Origin: Durusdinium trenchii
Lineage: Eukaryota > Sar > Dinophyceae > Suessiales > Symbiodiniaceae
DNA: 64,000 nt
Direction: 5' to 3'
Assembly: GCA_963970005.1 (NCBI GenBank)
Contig: CAXAMN010018890.1
Span: 256,001-320,000 of the forward strand
The translations under genes and the position numbers were made by a program. The notes beneath the pieces are model-generated. The model was not told where the DNA came from. It saw nothing but the letters and a program-made list of their open reading frames with translations, and did not search any database. Of the stretch, positions 1 through 11,733 are shown piece after piece (positions within the stretch are counted from its first letter, which is position 1; each line of letters opens with the position of its first letter).

Positions 1-187
1 ATTATATGTGCTTGAACTAGCAAATCTTAAGGGCATCGGGAAACGCCCTGGAGCTCCTTAATTGCTGTTCGAACCTTATATGATCTTATATGTGGATAAT
101 TACCGCCTGCCACTGAACAATCTGTACGCCTGCCAAAAGAACATGCAGCTTCCCCTCGTTTGGACCCGCTTCCTGCCGTCGGGCCAC

Positions 188-3100
188 CGCCGCGCCCAGG
201 CAGGCGCCCGCGGAGATCTCGCCAAAGGCGGCCACCAGGCCGGTGACGCCCGCCGCGCAGACCGAGTCGACGTTCAGCGACAGAGCGCAGTTGGAGGCCG
301 CGAGGGAAATCTTGGCCGCGGCGTTGCCCACCTTGGCGAGTGCGGCCAACGGTTGTCATGGATCATCTGCCCATCAACCGCCCAAATCTTCAACCGAGAA
401 AAGAAAAGACACATCTTCCCCATGCCAGGGGATTCACCCACAGGGCGTTTGATCTCAGTGAATGCTTCTGGGTCCTCGCCTGCTTTGTGGGACCCTATGC
501 GCGTTATGCGTCATGGACGACACAAAATGGTAGAGGGCTGTCCTTTCATAGACTGACACCTTTTTGGGTGATCTGATATAGTCAATATATATATATATAG
601 ATAGAGAGAGAGAGAAACCACACAAGCCCCATACAAGGATTGCATCCTACTAGCTTTCAATTGATTGATAATTCAAAAAAACTAAATGCATCTAAATGCA
701 TACATCATCTTGGAGTGGCTTTAGCAGCGTCGCAGCACATGAAGGACTTCGGCCGTGGCAATGAAGACCCCTGCCCCACCCACAAAAGGCGATGCAAAAT
801 GCATTGAATTGGTAGTCTTCTGAAGGTATCCCCCCAAAGTGTGGGTAGCCTCGCCAGCGAATTTCCTCTAAAAACACCGCTATGGCAGATCGCCGTTCTG
901 GAGGGTTTATCATATGATTGCCAATGAGGTCATATATAGCATCTATTACCTGGACTATTTTTTACAATATATGGTAATTACTCAGTACCCACCAATATAA
1001 CATATATTGGATTTCTATTTGCTCTTACTACTATTGTTATTCTCGGAATTATCTTTATCAAATATATAATAATATATAATATATCATCAATATCATCATC
1101 AACTTATTCTCATTCTTCCACGGCACCCATGCCACCAGGATGGATGCGTCCACCTGGCACGCCAACTCAGACTCCCCGTCGCGGGGAGGAGGGCAGGTGC
1201 GGACGATGCCGTTGATGTCGTCGCCCATGCCCACCACCGAGACAAAGGCCTCCAAAATCTTCAAAGAACAAACACAAAGACAACAAAAAACGAACAGTTT
1301 GTAACAGAAAAGGTTCTCTGTCAATGATGATATTGATGTCTTCCTCTTCTTCTTCTTCTTATGATTGCCTCCAAAATGTTGAAGGCGCATTCCGCATGTC
1401 CAGCTTCCTGCGGCTTCTAGGCGGCAAAGGAATCGGTGGACCGGGGAAGTCTATTCTACAGTGGAATCGGTGGAAGACCTTGAAAAGATCAGGCAAAATG
1501 AAGACAAGAGGCACATGATACAGTGCGGTCCACATATACATATGGATACGGTTGAGAAACATTGACAAGTTCTCCTGCATTACCTATAGAAGACCATGGT
1601 GAAGATATGATCCAGTAACACGAATAGATACAAATGCCGGCAGAATAGGGATGATCACCCAAACTTCTCAATCAGCAGCAATGCATCTCATCCAATGCCA
1701 GTGAACAGCAAAGAAAAACCAACGGAAGCGACAGCATCAGCGACCCAGCGACATGCTCCTTGTTGTGCTGCCCACGGCGGAAGTCTTTGATGGCCTGGCG
1801 GTCCTTCAGAACCGTCAAGGTGTCCAGCTTGCGGATGTGATGCTCCTCGCCGAAAGCCACGGACGAGGGCTTTGGAGGGCTTCGGACTTCGCCCGGCGAC
1901 TTGTTGTCGTGGTTGTCATAAACAGTGTGATGTGAACTAGGAGACTTCTGACCGTGTCGACGAATGCTTTTTGTTTCATGTTCCGAGTCTTTTTGGATAC
2001 CTGTAGTGATCTGGAAGGTTCCGTCCATCACCACAAGGATATCTGGTCCTCCCAGCTCTCTCTTGAACAAGGATCATCACCCAAGCACAAAATTACAAGC
2101 TTTGACTCTGTCATCGACTGGATGGCAGTGCCACCAGTCACTTCAGGACAAACTTGCCACCCACCTTCCATTCCACGCACGTACACTCGGTCCGGTGTGC
2201 GTCCGGAAAAACCACCTCTCTGGGTCCGTGCCTCCCAATCCTTTTGCGCATCGTGGCCAGCTTTCTGCATGGCCTTCAAAATGGTCTTCTCTGCCAGGCT
2301 GCGATTCTTCACCTGAGAACACCCGACCCGGCCCGAGACAAGGCCCAGCGGAATCCGTCTTCCCCTCGGAGAATTCGATTGGTGTCTCCAGTTTACGTAT
2401 CCAGCTGGACTTGCGTTTTTCCGTGGCAGCCATAGAAGCAATGGAGCCTTCTTTGCAAAAATGACATTTTGGAGGATTTGGTCCTGTTAAAATAGCTGAT
2501 CTTGATGGACACAACATGAATCAAAATGACACAAAGCTGGGCCCATGATATGTCTCCTCCGACTTCTCAACCTTCCGGCCTCCAGGAGCTTCTTGCGCGT
2601 CTTGAGAAGAGCCTCCCACAAATGACACAACGAAGACGCGAAGACAAACCGAACACATGACGACGAGAGTGGATGGGACGGGCCAATCCTGGAAGCAGAG
2701 GTATTGCCAAGGCCAGCCATGCTTGAAGGAATCTGGGAGGAAGTGATGGATGTCAACAAGCGGTACAAGCGAAAAGCGCTGTGGTCGTGTTGATTCTGTC
2801 TCTTTCGCTGGAACTCGAGAAGACTGGACGTTTGTCGTCGCTGTCCTTTGCGGGCGTCAGCCTCATCCATCTGCGCCTCGGACTTTCCCTGTAAGGCATC
2901 CAAATTAAGGCATTGGTTGGAGAAGCGCAGAGATCCCAGGCCCACCACTGCCAAAAGGACTCCAGCCACACACAAGGTCTTCTTCACCGGCCATGAGCCT
3001 TATTGAACAGCAAGCAGCAGGGCGTACCAACTTCATGCTCAGCTGCACATCTTTTGGATGCAACTTTCCACCGTGACCGTTTCACCCCTTTGTTTCAGGC

Positions 3101-3254
3101 ACACAAATGACTCCACCCCAACAACAAACACCCTTTGGACGTAGCTCTTCAGCTTGGCCATCCCTAATCTTCGGTAAGCTGGCTGAGCCCAGGCACGACG
3201 GGACACCAGCTCCTCAGATGCGCTATCTGGCTCCACCACGGCAAAGCTTGCCAT
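188..3254 (-). CDS. 5' part of a multi-exon gene, tandem copy 1 (unknown protein with N-terminal hydrophobic segment)
   Basis: I read eight exons on the minus strand: 3254-3197, 2998-2862, 2612-2580, 2312-2232, 1845-1759, 1407-1369, 1249-1127 and 331-188. Phases agree at every junction. They match the first seven exons of the gene at 5771-11733, and the rest lies beyond the left edge. The protein starts MASFAVVEPD, then has a hydrophobic stretch (TLCVAGVLLAVVGLGSL) that could be a signal anchor or signal peptide, a basic helix (ALLKTRKKLLE), a helix with SLAEKTILKAM, and Ala/Cys-rich segments such as GDDINGIVRTCPPPRDGE and SAGACLGAA. The start was chosen because both copies share an ATG followed by Ala-Ser. 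Donors used are GT, GC and GA; acceptors are AG. Unlike the other copy, the sixth exon is split by an extra intron (1250-1368). I do not recognise a named family; a membrane or secreted role is inference from the hydrophobic segment only. Confidence 0.75.
1250..1368 (-). other. Copy-specific 119-bp intron bounded by a direct repeat
   Basis: This segment interrupts codons that are continuous in the second gene copy (around 9673). An 11-bp repeat, ATTTTGGAGGC on the minus strand, lies at 1377-1367 and again at 1258-1248. Removing one repeat plus the segment restores the reading frame exactly as in the other copy. The intron would start with GC and end with AG. It contains a run of TCT triplets (about 1347-1360 on the plus strand). 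Either this copy gained the intron or the other lost it. Confidence 0.7.
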
Positions 3255-5770
3255 GACGATTTCGGAGGCACGAGATTGCGATACGAGAGACAGAGGCTAG
3301 ACTTGATGGCGCGCAAATGGCTATATATGTATATATATATACAGTGTACATTTGCGGGGTTCTTCTCCTTTTGTCTTTCTTGGAGTAGGATTACTAGCTA
3401 CCTATGTAGAAGGTCTGCAAAGTGGAAGACACCTCCAAACGGTGGGGAACGGCATGGCTCCCAAAGAACAAACACATGGGGTGAATGCATCAGCCAGGAT
3501 GTGAACACCTTACAGCAGTCTGACAGGATGTGAACAACTGAAAAAAGAAACGATTCAGGAGAATGGTTGTCGACATAGATATTTAAACCAACCCACTACT
3601 GGCAATAGGGAGATCTCAATGTCTCCGACATCACGATTGGGAGGCTCGCATGTATCTCGCCATGGGTCGTTCGACATGGAACCGTTGGTTCACCGTTCTA
3701 TTCAGAATACTAGTAGCTATTCTTCTTACACTCATAGCGATGGCCTCCAAGCTAAAGAGCGATGACCTCCACCTAATTAGTAGCTTCTTGCTACTATGTA
3801 AAGGGAAATTGTCTTGGACATGTCCATGTTCCATGTCTATGACAAGGACCAGTAGTGAAAATATGTTCTGTTGGATGGGCATGGTTTGTTCATGAAAAAG
3901 AATTAAATGTCTTGACATTTGACATCTTGATATGTTTTTGATGTGGATCATTCTCTTGGAATTGTGTATTTAAAAAAGAAACACAAAAAGAACTTGCTGG
4001 TGCCTCTTCGGAGTAGCAAATTGAAGCCTGGCCGACTGGGCCATTTTGGGAGCAATACACCGGTTTCTGGATACGCCGACGCCTTTTTGATACGTTTTGA
4101 AGCGCTCGCACTAATGATTTGGTTTCTAGATTTTGGAGAAACTTACGAGTAACAATAGAACTTATAATTACATTGTTATACACCGCAAACGCTGACACGT
4201 TGTTGAACGGAACCCAGCCGATAAAGGACACCTCGCTCAACATGACCGTTGCGCCGATTTTTGCCACTACACCGATGGAGGAAACCCAGCTCTCAGTCGT
4301 CGCACCGGCCGTTTCGGCTCATGGGGCCGGTTTTGAGGTCTTTGTTTTGGTCTTTGTCGTCCATCGAAACGACATCTATCTTTTTTGCAGAGGACTGGCG
4401 GCGAAGTCATGACAAATGGACCATGGACGCCGACTGCCTTTCCGGTGCAGTGGTCTGTGAAGCCACGCCTCCAACTCAAGCACAACCGGTACCTTCCTCC
4501 CAAACAAGTGGAAGTGACTTGTTGTTGTTGTTGTTTTCTTGCCACACTTTTCCATGTGCTCAAAACGAAACATCAGAGGGTTTTCATCAGAGGCGATAAA
4601 AGAACTTCACAACCAGCTGGCCAATTCCAGGCCTTCCCTTCAGCTGCAGAAAGAGCTTTTGTCGGAGATTCACACAGGCGCAGCAGGAATCTTGGTATAT
4701 TAATTGATCACTCTTGTCAAGCTATCATATTTCACCGAACCTAAGAACAAGGAGCATAAAACAACCTGCTCATGTTGGAACATCGTTCACCTTGCAAGCT
4801 CTTGCGCAGCAGTGGGAGTTCCAGTACTCTAACAAATTCGATCATCAGCAATACGATCCTTGAGACATTGCCCAAGAAGAATCACGCCGGAATCGCTGCC
4901 CAACCCTCGAGAGAATTCGCTCTGCAGTTGTTGGATAACATCAAGTGTTCATCCTATATGAGAAATGGGCACAATCTCTGGTTGCAGAAAAAAAGATGTG
5001 GGGGGAGGATCTTACAATCCAAACGAACCAGTCAAGGTTGATATAGATTTATGTAATAAACTCATTTCCGTGAGTCTTCGTCTGCGTAACCTGCCCCGGC
5101 CCGAGGGATCTCAATGCAGGACCGCCTGGCCTCTGTGGCAACAGGCTCCGACGCTTTCGGCAACAGGCTAGCCGAGCCTCACATGGAAGTGGATATCGAT
5201 GGAACCCAACCCTTGGAAGATGACTTTCCTTTACAAGCAGGAGCTGTGCTCCAGCATGACTCAGCATGACGAATTCCACTTCGTCATCGGAGTGACTCCA
5301 GTCTCTCCGCTAGTCTCGAAACGGCGTCCCGTTACGGATCCTACGTCATCGTTTGGACTTCGATCACACTCGGCATCTGGTGCTTTTAGGCACAAAAATA
5401 CCTCACTGGTTCCCAGAGGCAAATCACCATCACGAAGTCCAGTCAAAGAGGGAGCTAACTGTGGCTCCTTCATTATACATCATTATACAACTTATTTAAG
5501 GTCCTAAACCTAACACTCCTGGAAGGGTCCGGCCGCGCGTGGTGTGTCCAAACCGCCCTCCATCAAGCGCAAGAAGATCTCCTGCAATAGCAGCACAGCC
5601 ATTGATGGTCTTCTGGGCTTTTGGTTGACACCATTGGTTTGTTATAACGAGCTTGAATGCTTTCTGATGACGTGTTCGTTTGGTGCAAGACTGTCGGCAT
5701 TTCACAGAACAGTGAAGATTTTGGGTGTCGCTGAAGGCATTCCAAAAAGGTACCCTGTCACGCCCAGGCT
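3255..5770. other. Intergenic stretch between the two tandem gene copies
   Basis: About 2.5 kb separates the start of the left copy from the stop of the right copy. It holds short AT repeats (near 3325-3345), a GTT run (4522-4534) and several open frames without exon-like composition or splice-site context. I see no gene, RNA gene or promoter motif that I can support. Confidence 0.4.
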
Positions 5771-8700
5771 TCAGCACTCCCCGCTCTCCTTGTCAGCCTG
5801 GGTGTAGCTCGGAGTGGAGGAGATGTTCATCCCGAAGTGGGCCAAGTGCTTCTGCAAGTTCATCTTGTTCTCGTTCATGATCTTCAGGCTCTCCTGCTAA
5901 ATGAAACCGAATGATCCTACAGGCTACAGCGGCTGGAACTCCTGGTCAAAGTCATAGCCGGTTCATTGGGATGTTTTGGGTTGGCATCTGGAGGCCTTCT
6001 TGAGAAACAAACTGCAGCTCCTCCAAAGGCCTCTGCTCCTCCTCCGCCTCCAAGCGGCGGTGCAAGGGGTCCGGAAGGGTGTAGANNNNNNNNNNCCCCC
6101 CCAGGCTTGAAACACTCCTCCAAATCATCCACTAACTAAAGGTTCATCTGCATGGATTTCCGCGAGTCGCCAAACTAAACCCACCGCCACTCCGCCACCT
6201 TTTGCGTAGGCTTCGGAGTCTTCAGGAGGTGGTTGTAGCGGCAGGCGGCGTGCACCGCGCCGCCATAGGCAGCAATGGCAGCACCTCCGGTGGTGATGGC
6301 GGCGATGGAACCGCCGCACAAGGCGCTGACATCCAGGAAGTCCTGGTGAAGTCATGGCAAGAACAGGATCGGAGGAGTGTTTGGGAACCTGTGCAGGAGA
6401 TGTGTTAACTCCCAACAGCTGCGATTCCTACAATATGTCACACAATCATAACTGAGTCTGCACAACACAATACCAAAGACTCCAGCAAAAACCCAAGAGT
6501 ATGACATGCATATATCCTCACTTCCAGACCCTCCACAGTTCTCGTCGGGACTGGAGAATGGCTGTATCTGTCCTGGCAATGAACCACGATGAGGTTGATG
6601 AAGGTGACGACCTGACCTAAGTCCAGCTTCCAAACGTCCAGATTCTTGAAACCAGAAGAAACTGGCAAAACCATGTCATTTATAGATTAGATTCTATACA
6701 CCAGTGATATATCCAGAGTCCCGTCGTGCTCCACTGGCTAGGGGTCCAAATCCCAAAGCACTGAAATTGACCCCAAGCTGCTTCGGCAGTAGCGCTTGAG
6801 CCAGAGGCGATGTTTTTCCGAAAAAACATGACACATCCCGAAACCACCTACCAGGGAGATCAACCTCACCTGCTCTTGGATATCCTCACCTCGGCCGGTG
6901 ATCCACAGGTCTTACAGTCCCATCGAAGACATGAGAAGCTTCACCGTGGCAGTCGTGAGTTTCACCAATCCGGAGCAACAAATGGACAACCCCCAATTAA
7001 CCCAATGAAGTGCAACCGGATGACGAACTGAGGAGAGTAGTACTCCAACGAAAAAACACACTTGCCAAGTGACTGATGTAAGCAACGGCTCCAGCAATGT
7101 CTACAGTGCAAAGTGCATCCGGAATGCCTTTCAGGACGTTCAAGGGGTTCTTCTCAGTGGCAAATTTTCCACAGCGGTTGACGTTCACTGCCTTGTTGAT
7201 GGCCAAACCTCGCTTGGAAACTGCCGCTTGGCCAACAACAACAAAAAAGTCGCTTACACCGTTACACCATTTGTTGATAGTTGATGTTCACTGAGATCAT
7301 GGATTCGATATCTGAGGTTAGGGTTACTTTTCCTCGAAGGAGTCCAACAATCAATTCTTAGCACTTCAAGGTTCGAGCTCCCAAAGATCCCAAAAGCAAG
7401 GGACGCAAGGATCTTTGGGAGCCACCAAAACAGATGCAACTCTGGCAGTCAAGGCTCCCATGTTGGCAATGTTGGCTGCCACCATGCCCACATCCACGCC
7501 ACACTGGACGCCATTTCCAATGGTCCCTTCGCCGATCAACAAACGACGCCCAGTCTCGGGCGTGCGCACCGTCTGATCACCCAACACGCTGATCTTGGTC
7601 GTGGTCAAAGATGGGGGCGTCGGCGTGCAAACCTTGGTGGTCAATTCGTGTTGATGCCAAGGAGGACATGGGACATCCCACAAACGCCTCGTGGTTGACT
7701 TTTATTGGGTTGGTACAAGTAGTGGTAGTTCAACTTATCTTGATCTAAGTCTGTGAACCGAAATCACACATCTGCAGCCGAAATAAACATCTGCTGAAAA
7801 AGCGCGTTCGGGTAAAACTGCCCGTGGCTCACCAATAGACCCGTAGCTTGTGTATAAACGCCCGTGGAATATCAGAAAACTAAAAACATATCCACAAACT
7901 GTAAGGAAATGACTCCCAATCATGGTTTTCACGCCGCAGATCAAAACACAGTGATTCCAAGCAGTTACTGAAAGCAATGCGCAAATGTATTTTTTCGGAC
8001 CGCCTTAAGTCTAGGATCCAGGCCTATGTTTTTTTTTCTCCAGCGCCTGTTGCTGTACACTCCCAAAAAACGTGTTTTGACCCTAGACTTGATATGAAAG
8101 GTACCTCCAGGTTGATCTACTGGTACAACGGGCTTGACTTTGTCAAGCTGCAGCTTTCTTTTGTAGGGTTCTCCATCACTTCTCACAACCAAGGTGTGCT
8201 ATCTATAAAAAAGATCAACACAGTGCAGGGATCAATCAATGCAAAACATTACCCCTTTTTAGGTTCGATGGCCCTTTCCTGACAACGATTTTAGTGCCCT
8301 CAAACAGGCGGAGGATGAGAAGCAACAATGTTGCAAAACACGCAGGCATAGAGTAATAGGGGATAATAGGGGTACATAAGATCAGATCGCAACAGCAACA
8401 CTCTATCTTCATCCAAACTTTCTACGGAGATGTTAATAGTCTGTGGTGTCCTCAACTCGGGCCTGCACACCTACAGTTTTCACCCCCCTGTGGGACCACA
8501 CTGCTTGGACCGGTTGATGTCCGCCGCGCCACCGCCGCGCCCAGGCAGGCGCCCGCGGAGATCTCGCCAAAGGCGGCCACCAGGCCCGAGACGCCGGCCG
8601 CGCAAACGGAGTCGACGTTCAGCGTCAAAGCGCAGTTGGAGGCCGCGAGGGAAATCTTGGCCGCGGCGTTGCCCACCTAAAGTTAGGACAAAGGCTGGGG

Positions 8701-11700
8701 CACTATAGGACATATTACATACAGTACAGTATATATAGTATATATAAGCATGAATTTACATGTAGCATGGTCATCTTAGGGGAGAACAAGATGTAAGGGG
8801 TAAGGGTCGCACCGGGGTCAATCAGGGTGCAGGATGCCCTCTCGTCTCCTACTCTTGGGGCCAAGATCGGGAGCGAATTCGACTGGATCCCTGGACCGTT
8901 CAGCTGTCATATTTATCGACACGAGGATGTATTGGTCCAATATAAAGATTTGGTCCAGCTGTCACGTTATAATTATCGCCCCGCAGTGACCTCCCGTAGG
9001 CAACTTACAAAGAATATCAAAGAATCAGGTCCTGAGGCCATCACCTCCACAAACACAGTACCCTCCAAGGTGCCCAAAAAGGTATCTCAAATGCTTGAAG
9101 GATGCACTTCAAGGATCTTTAAAGCATAACATATGGGCAAGGTGGGAACATACCCTACCAACAGTCATAACAAAAAAAACACAAACATTTTAACGTTTAT
9201 CTAAAACCAAACTCATACAAGTACTATTACTATCCTATCTCAATCCTAGATTCCAAGTCGGGAATTTGTCATCAATTCCAAACATGACAAGTGACATGTA
9301 CAAACATCACAAGCAGTTCCAAAATGCGTGTTCTATATTTGGGCACTCTTTGTACAAGAAAGGACCCATTTCAAACACCGGCGTACCCCCAATTTCATTG
9401 GAGATGAGATATTGAATTGAATCATTTTGTCTCGATTCTCTGATCGCTAAAGAGCTAGAAGATCCCCAAGAATGTATTGGAAAGGGTTGTCTATCTATTT
9501 GGGGACCACTACAAACAAACACGAATTCTGAAGTAAATCATCCAAGGCACCCATGCCACCAGGATGGATGCGTCCACCTGGCACGCCAACTCAGACTCCC
9601 CATCGCGGGGAGGAGGGCAGGTGCGGATGATGCCGTTGATGTCGTCGCCCATGCCCACCACCGAGACGAAGGCCTCCAAAATGTTGAAGGCGCATTCTGC
9701 ATTCCCGGCTTCCTGCAATTGCAGGCTTGCATTCCGGGCTTCTTGACAATGAAGAGCAACATGCAAAATGTCCAAGTAACAACATGCGACAACCTACGGC
9801 ATGCATAGTTAATATGTTTTAACAGACCGAACCACTCGCAGAAAACTCCCGGGCCAAAAAGCCGCATCTTTCAGAAAGCAGAAAACAACCACGTGGACCC
9901 GTGGCTCCTCGTTGTGCTGGCCACGGCGGAAGTCTTTGATGGCCTGGCGGTCCTTCAGAACGGTCAAGGCGTCCAACTTGCGGATGTGATGCTCCTGGAG
10001 CCGCTGGAGCCGGACGTGCGTCCGGTCCACTCCAACCAAGTCGACGGTCGGGTCACCGTACTACAAACCGTCCAGCGTCCAGCTCGTCAACCGTCCACCC
10101 CCTTGGCTGGTCAAAACAGGGGACAGAACTGTTGATGGCTAGGTTGGGCTAACAAAGAGCTGTTTGTTGCTTTTTCAATCACCAGCTTACATCCATGCCA
10201 TCCTTGGCGTTGTTGGACCCGGCACTGGAATTTGGAGCATCCGAGTTCAAATCTCGGCACCGCGGGCACGGCGGCTCTCGGTCTGTCCACCATCGGGTTG
10301 GTTCATGGTTCAACGTGGTGTGACAGTGTGGTGTGCCGTCACATCTTATAACCATTAGCCAAACAATGCCAAACATGGATGGCCTGTCAGAAGTGGATGG
10401 GAACAAAGAACGGCGACACTAACGGACTTCTTGTCTTCTAGCAGTTGTCTTCTACATGGCAGGTCAGCTGGCTGCCCACAGCACACCTGTCCATCTAACT
10501 CCCGCAAGTCCACACCTGGCCCCCCGTGTGCGGGTGCCACGTGGGCCTCCCAGTCTTTTTGGGCATCGTGGCCCGCTTTCGTCATGGCTTTCAAGATCGT
10601 CTTCTCCGCCAAACTCCGATTCTTCACCTCCGGTTCCGCCGGTCGACCCCGGGAACCGCGCTGGCGGGTTCCCCCGGGTTCTACCCGGTGGCGGGTTCGC
10701 CCCCCGGTGCAGCACCCAGTGTCGATGGGGTCGCAAAAGGCCAAATCGAGTGGTTTGGCACATGCAGTACTGATCTCCGGCATCGAAACCGGAGAAAACC
10801 TTCCAGATTGAAAGCGTGAAAGCGTTGAATGACATGTTGAGAAACCTTCCTTCGATCCATGACTTCTATCCCTGAGAAGTCAGAGGTGCCAGCCTTGTGA
10901 GCTGTTGCTGGTTTGGTCTAATGGCATGTCTGGCAAATCAAAACGAACCACTCAGCCTCCAGAAGCTTCTTGCGCGTCTTCAGAAGTGCCTCCCAATGAG
11001 ACGAGCGAGCGAGCACCGTGCCGAGCGCACCGTGCCAACCCGTGCCGGGAGCACCACCGAGCACAGGAAGACGAAGTAAATCACTGACTTCAGTCACGGC
11101 AGTTGGTTTTTCTAACTTCATGTTGAATGACTTATACCTGGACCACTGGACCATCCAAGGGGTGCCCAATCAAAGCCTATAGGCAGTGTGGGATAGTCGG
11201 GATAATCCAGCCAGGACACCCCGACAGGATGGTGCTGGTAGATTATATATGTCAACATTGCAGTATATACCATTGAAATGACTTTCTAATCAGTTTCTGA
11301 GCAATAATGTATACTGTTTTTCATCTTTGTTCGATATACTTGACAGTCAGCGGCCTCATTCATCTGCGCCTCGGACTTTCCCTGTAAGGCATCCAAGTTG
11401 AGGCATTGGTTGGAGAAGCGCAGAGATCCCAGGCCCACCACTGCCAAAAGGACCCCAGCCACACACAAGGTCTTCTTCACTGGCCAGGAGCCTTGGGCGG
11501 TACCAAAACACTTTGTGCAGCTGCACGTCTGCTGGATGAGACCAAACATGTGTTTCCCTTCACACTCGTCTGGATAATCTGAACTAAAAACGACAAAAAT
11601 GCCTTGAAAAAGCTTGGCAGGCCTCGGACTGTTGTCACTACCTCTGAAGCCCAATCACAACCTGTGCACGGCGTGACACCACCTCCTCAGAGCCGCTGTC

Positions 11701-11733
11701 GCGTTCCACCGCTGCGAAGCTTTGCGAGGCCAT
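5771..11733 (-). CDS. Complete 13-exon gene, tandem copy 2 (unknown protein with N-terminal hydrophobic segment)
   Basis: Exons on the minus strand: 11733-11670, 11491-11355, 10989-10957, 10627-10547, 9994-9908, 9712-9551, 8676-8533, 7632-7458, 7208-7062, 6616-6573, 6342-6199, about 6085-6000, and 5893-5771 ending in TGA. Phases close at every junction I could test, giving roughly 470 residues. Order of features: an N terminus starting MASQSFAAVE, a hydrophobic segment at about 29-45, a basic helix at 68-78, Ala-rich segments with spaced cysteines at 135-236 (for example VDSVCAAGV), then ISVLGDQTVRTPETGRRLL and VAYISHLA, a glycine/alanine-rich stretch (CGGSIAAITTGGAAIAAYGG), and a polar tail ending QADKESGEC. 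Donors include GT, GC and GA. Exon 12 abuts the 6086-6095 gap, so its 5' end is uncertain. An upstream in-frame ATG at 11841 is possible, but the start shared by both copies is preferred. No named family is recognised. Confidence 0.8.
6086..6095. other. Assembly gap (10 N)
   Basis: Ten N bases lie at the 5' side of exon 12 of the gene at 5771-11733. The beginning of that exon may be missing or mis-joined here. Confidence 0.95.

Noticed and set aside
10193-10268. tRNA-like T arm (CCGAGTTCAAATCTCGG)
   Set aside because: No matching acceptor or D arm at the proper distance upstream, so not a tRNA gene.
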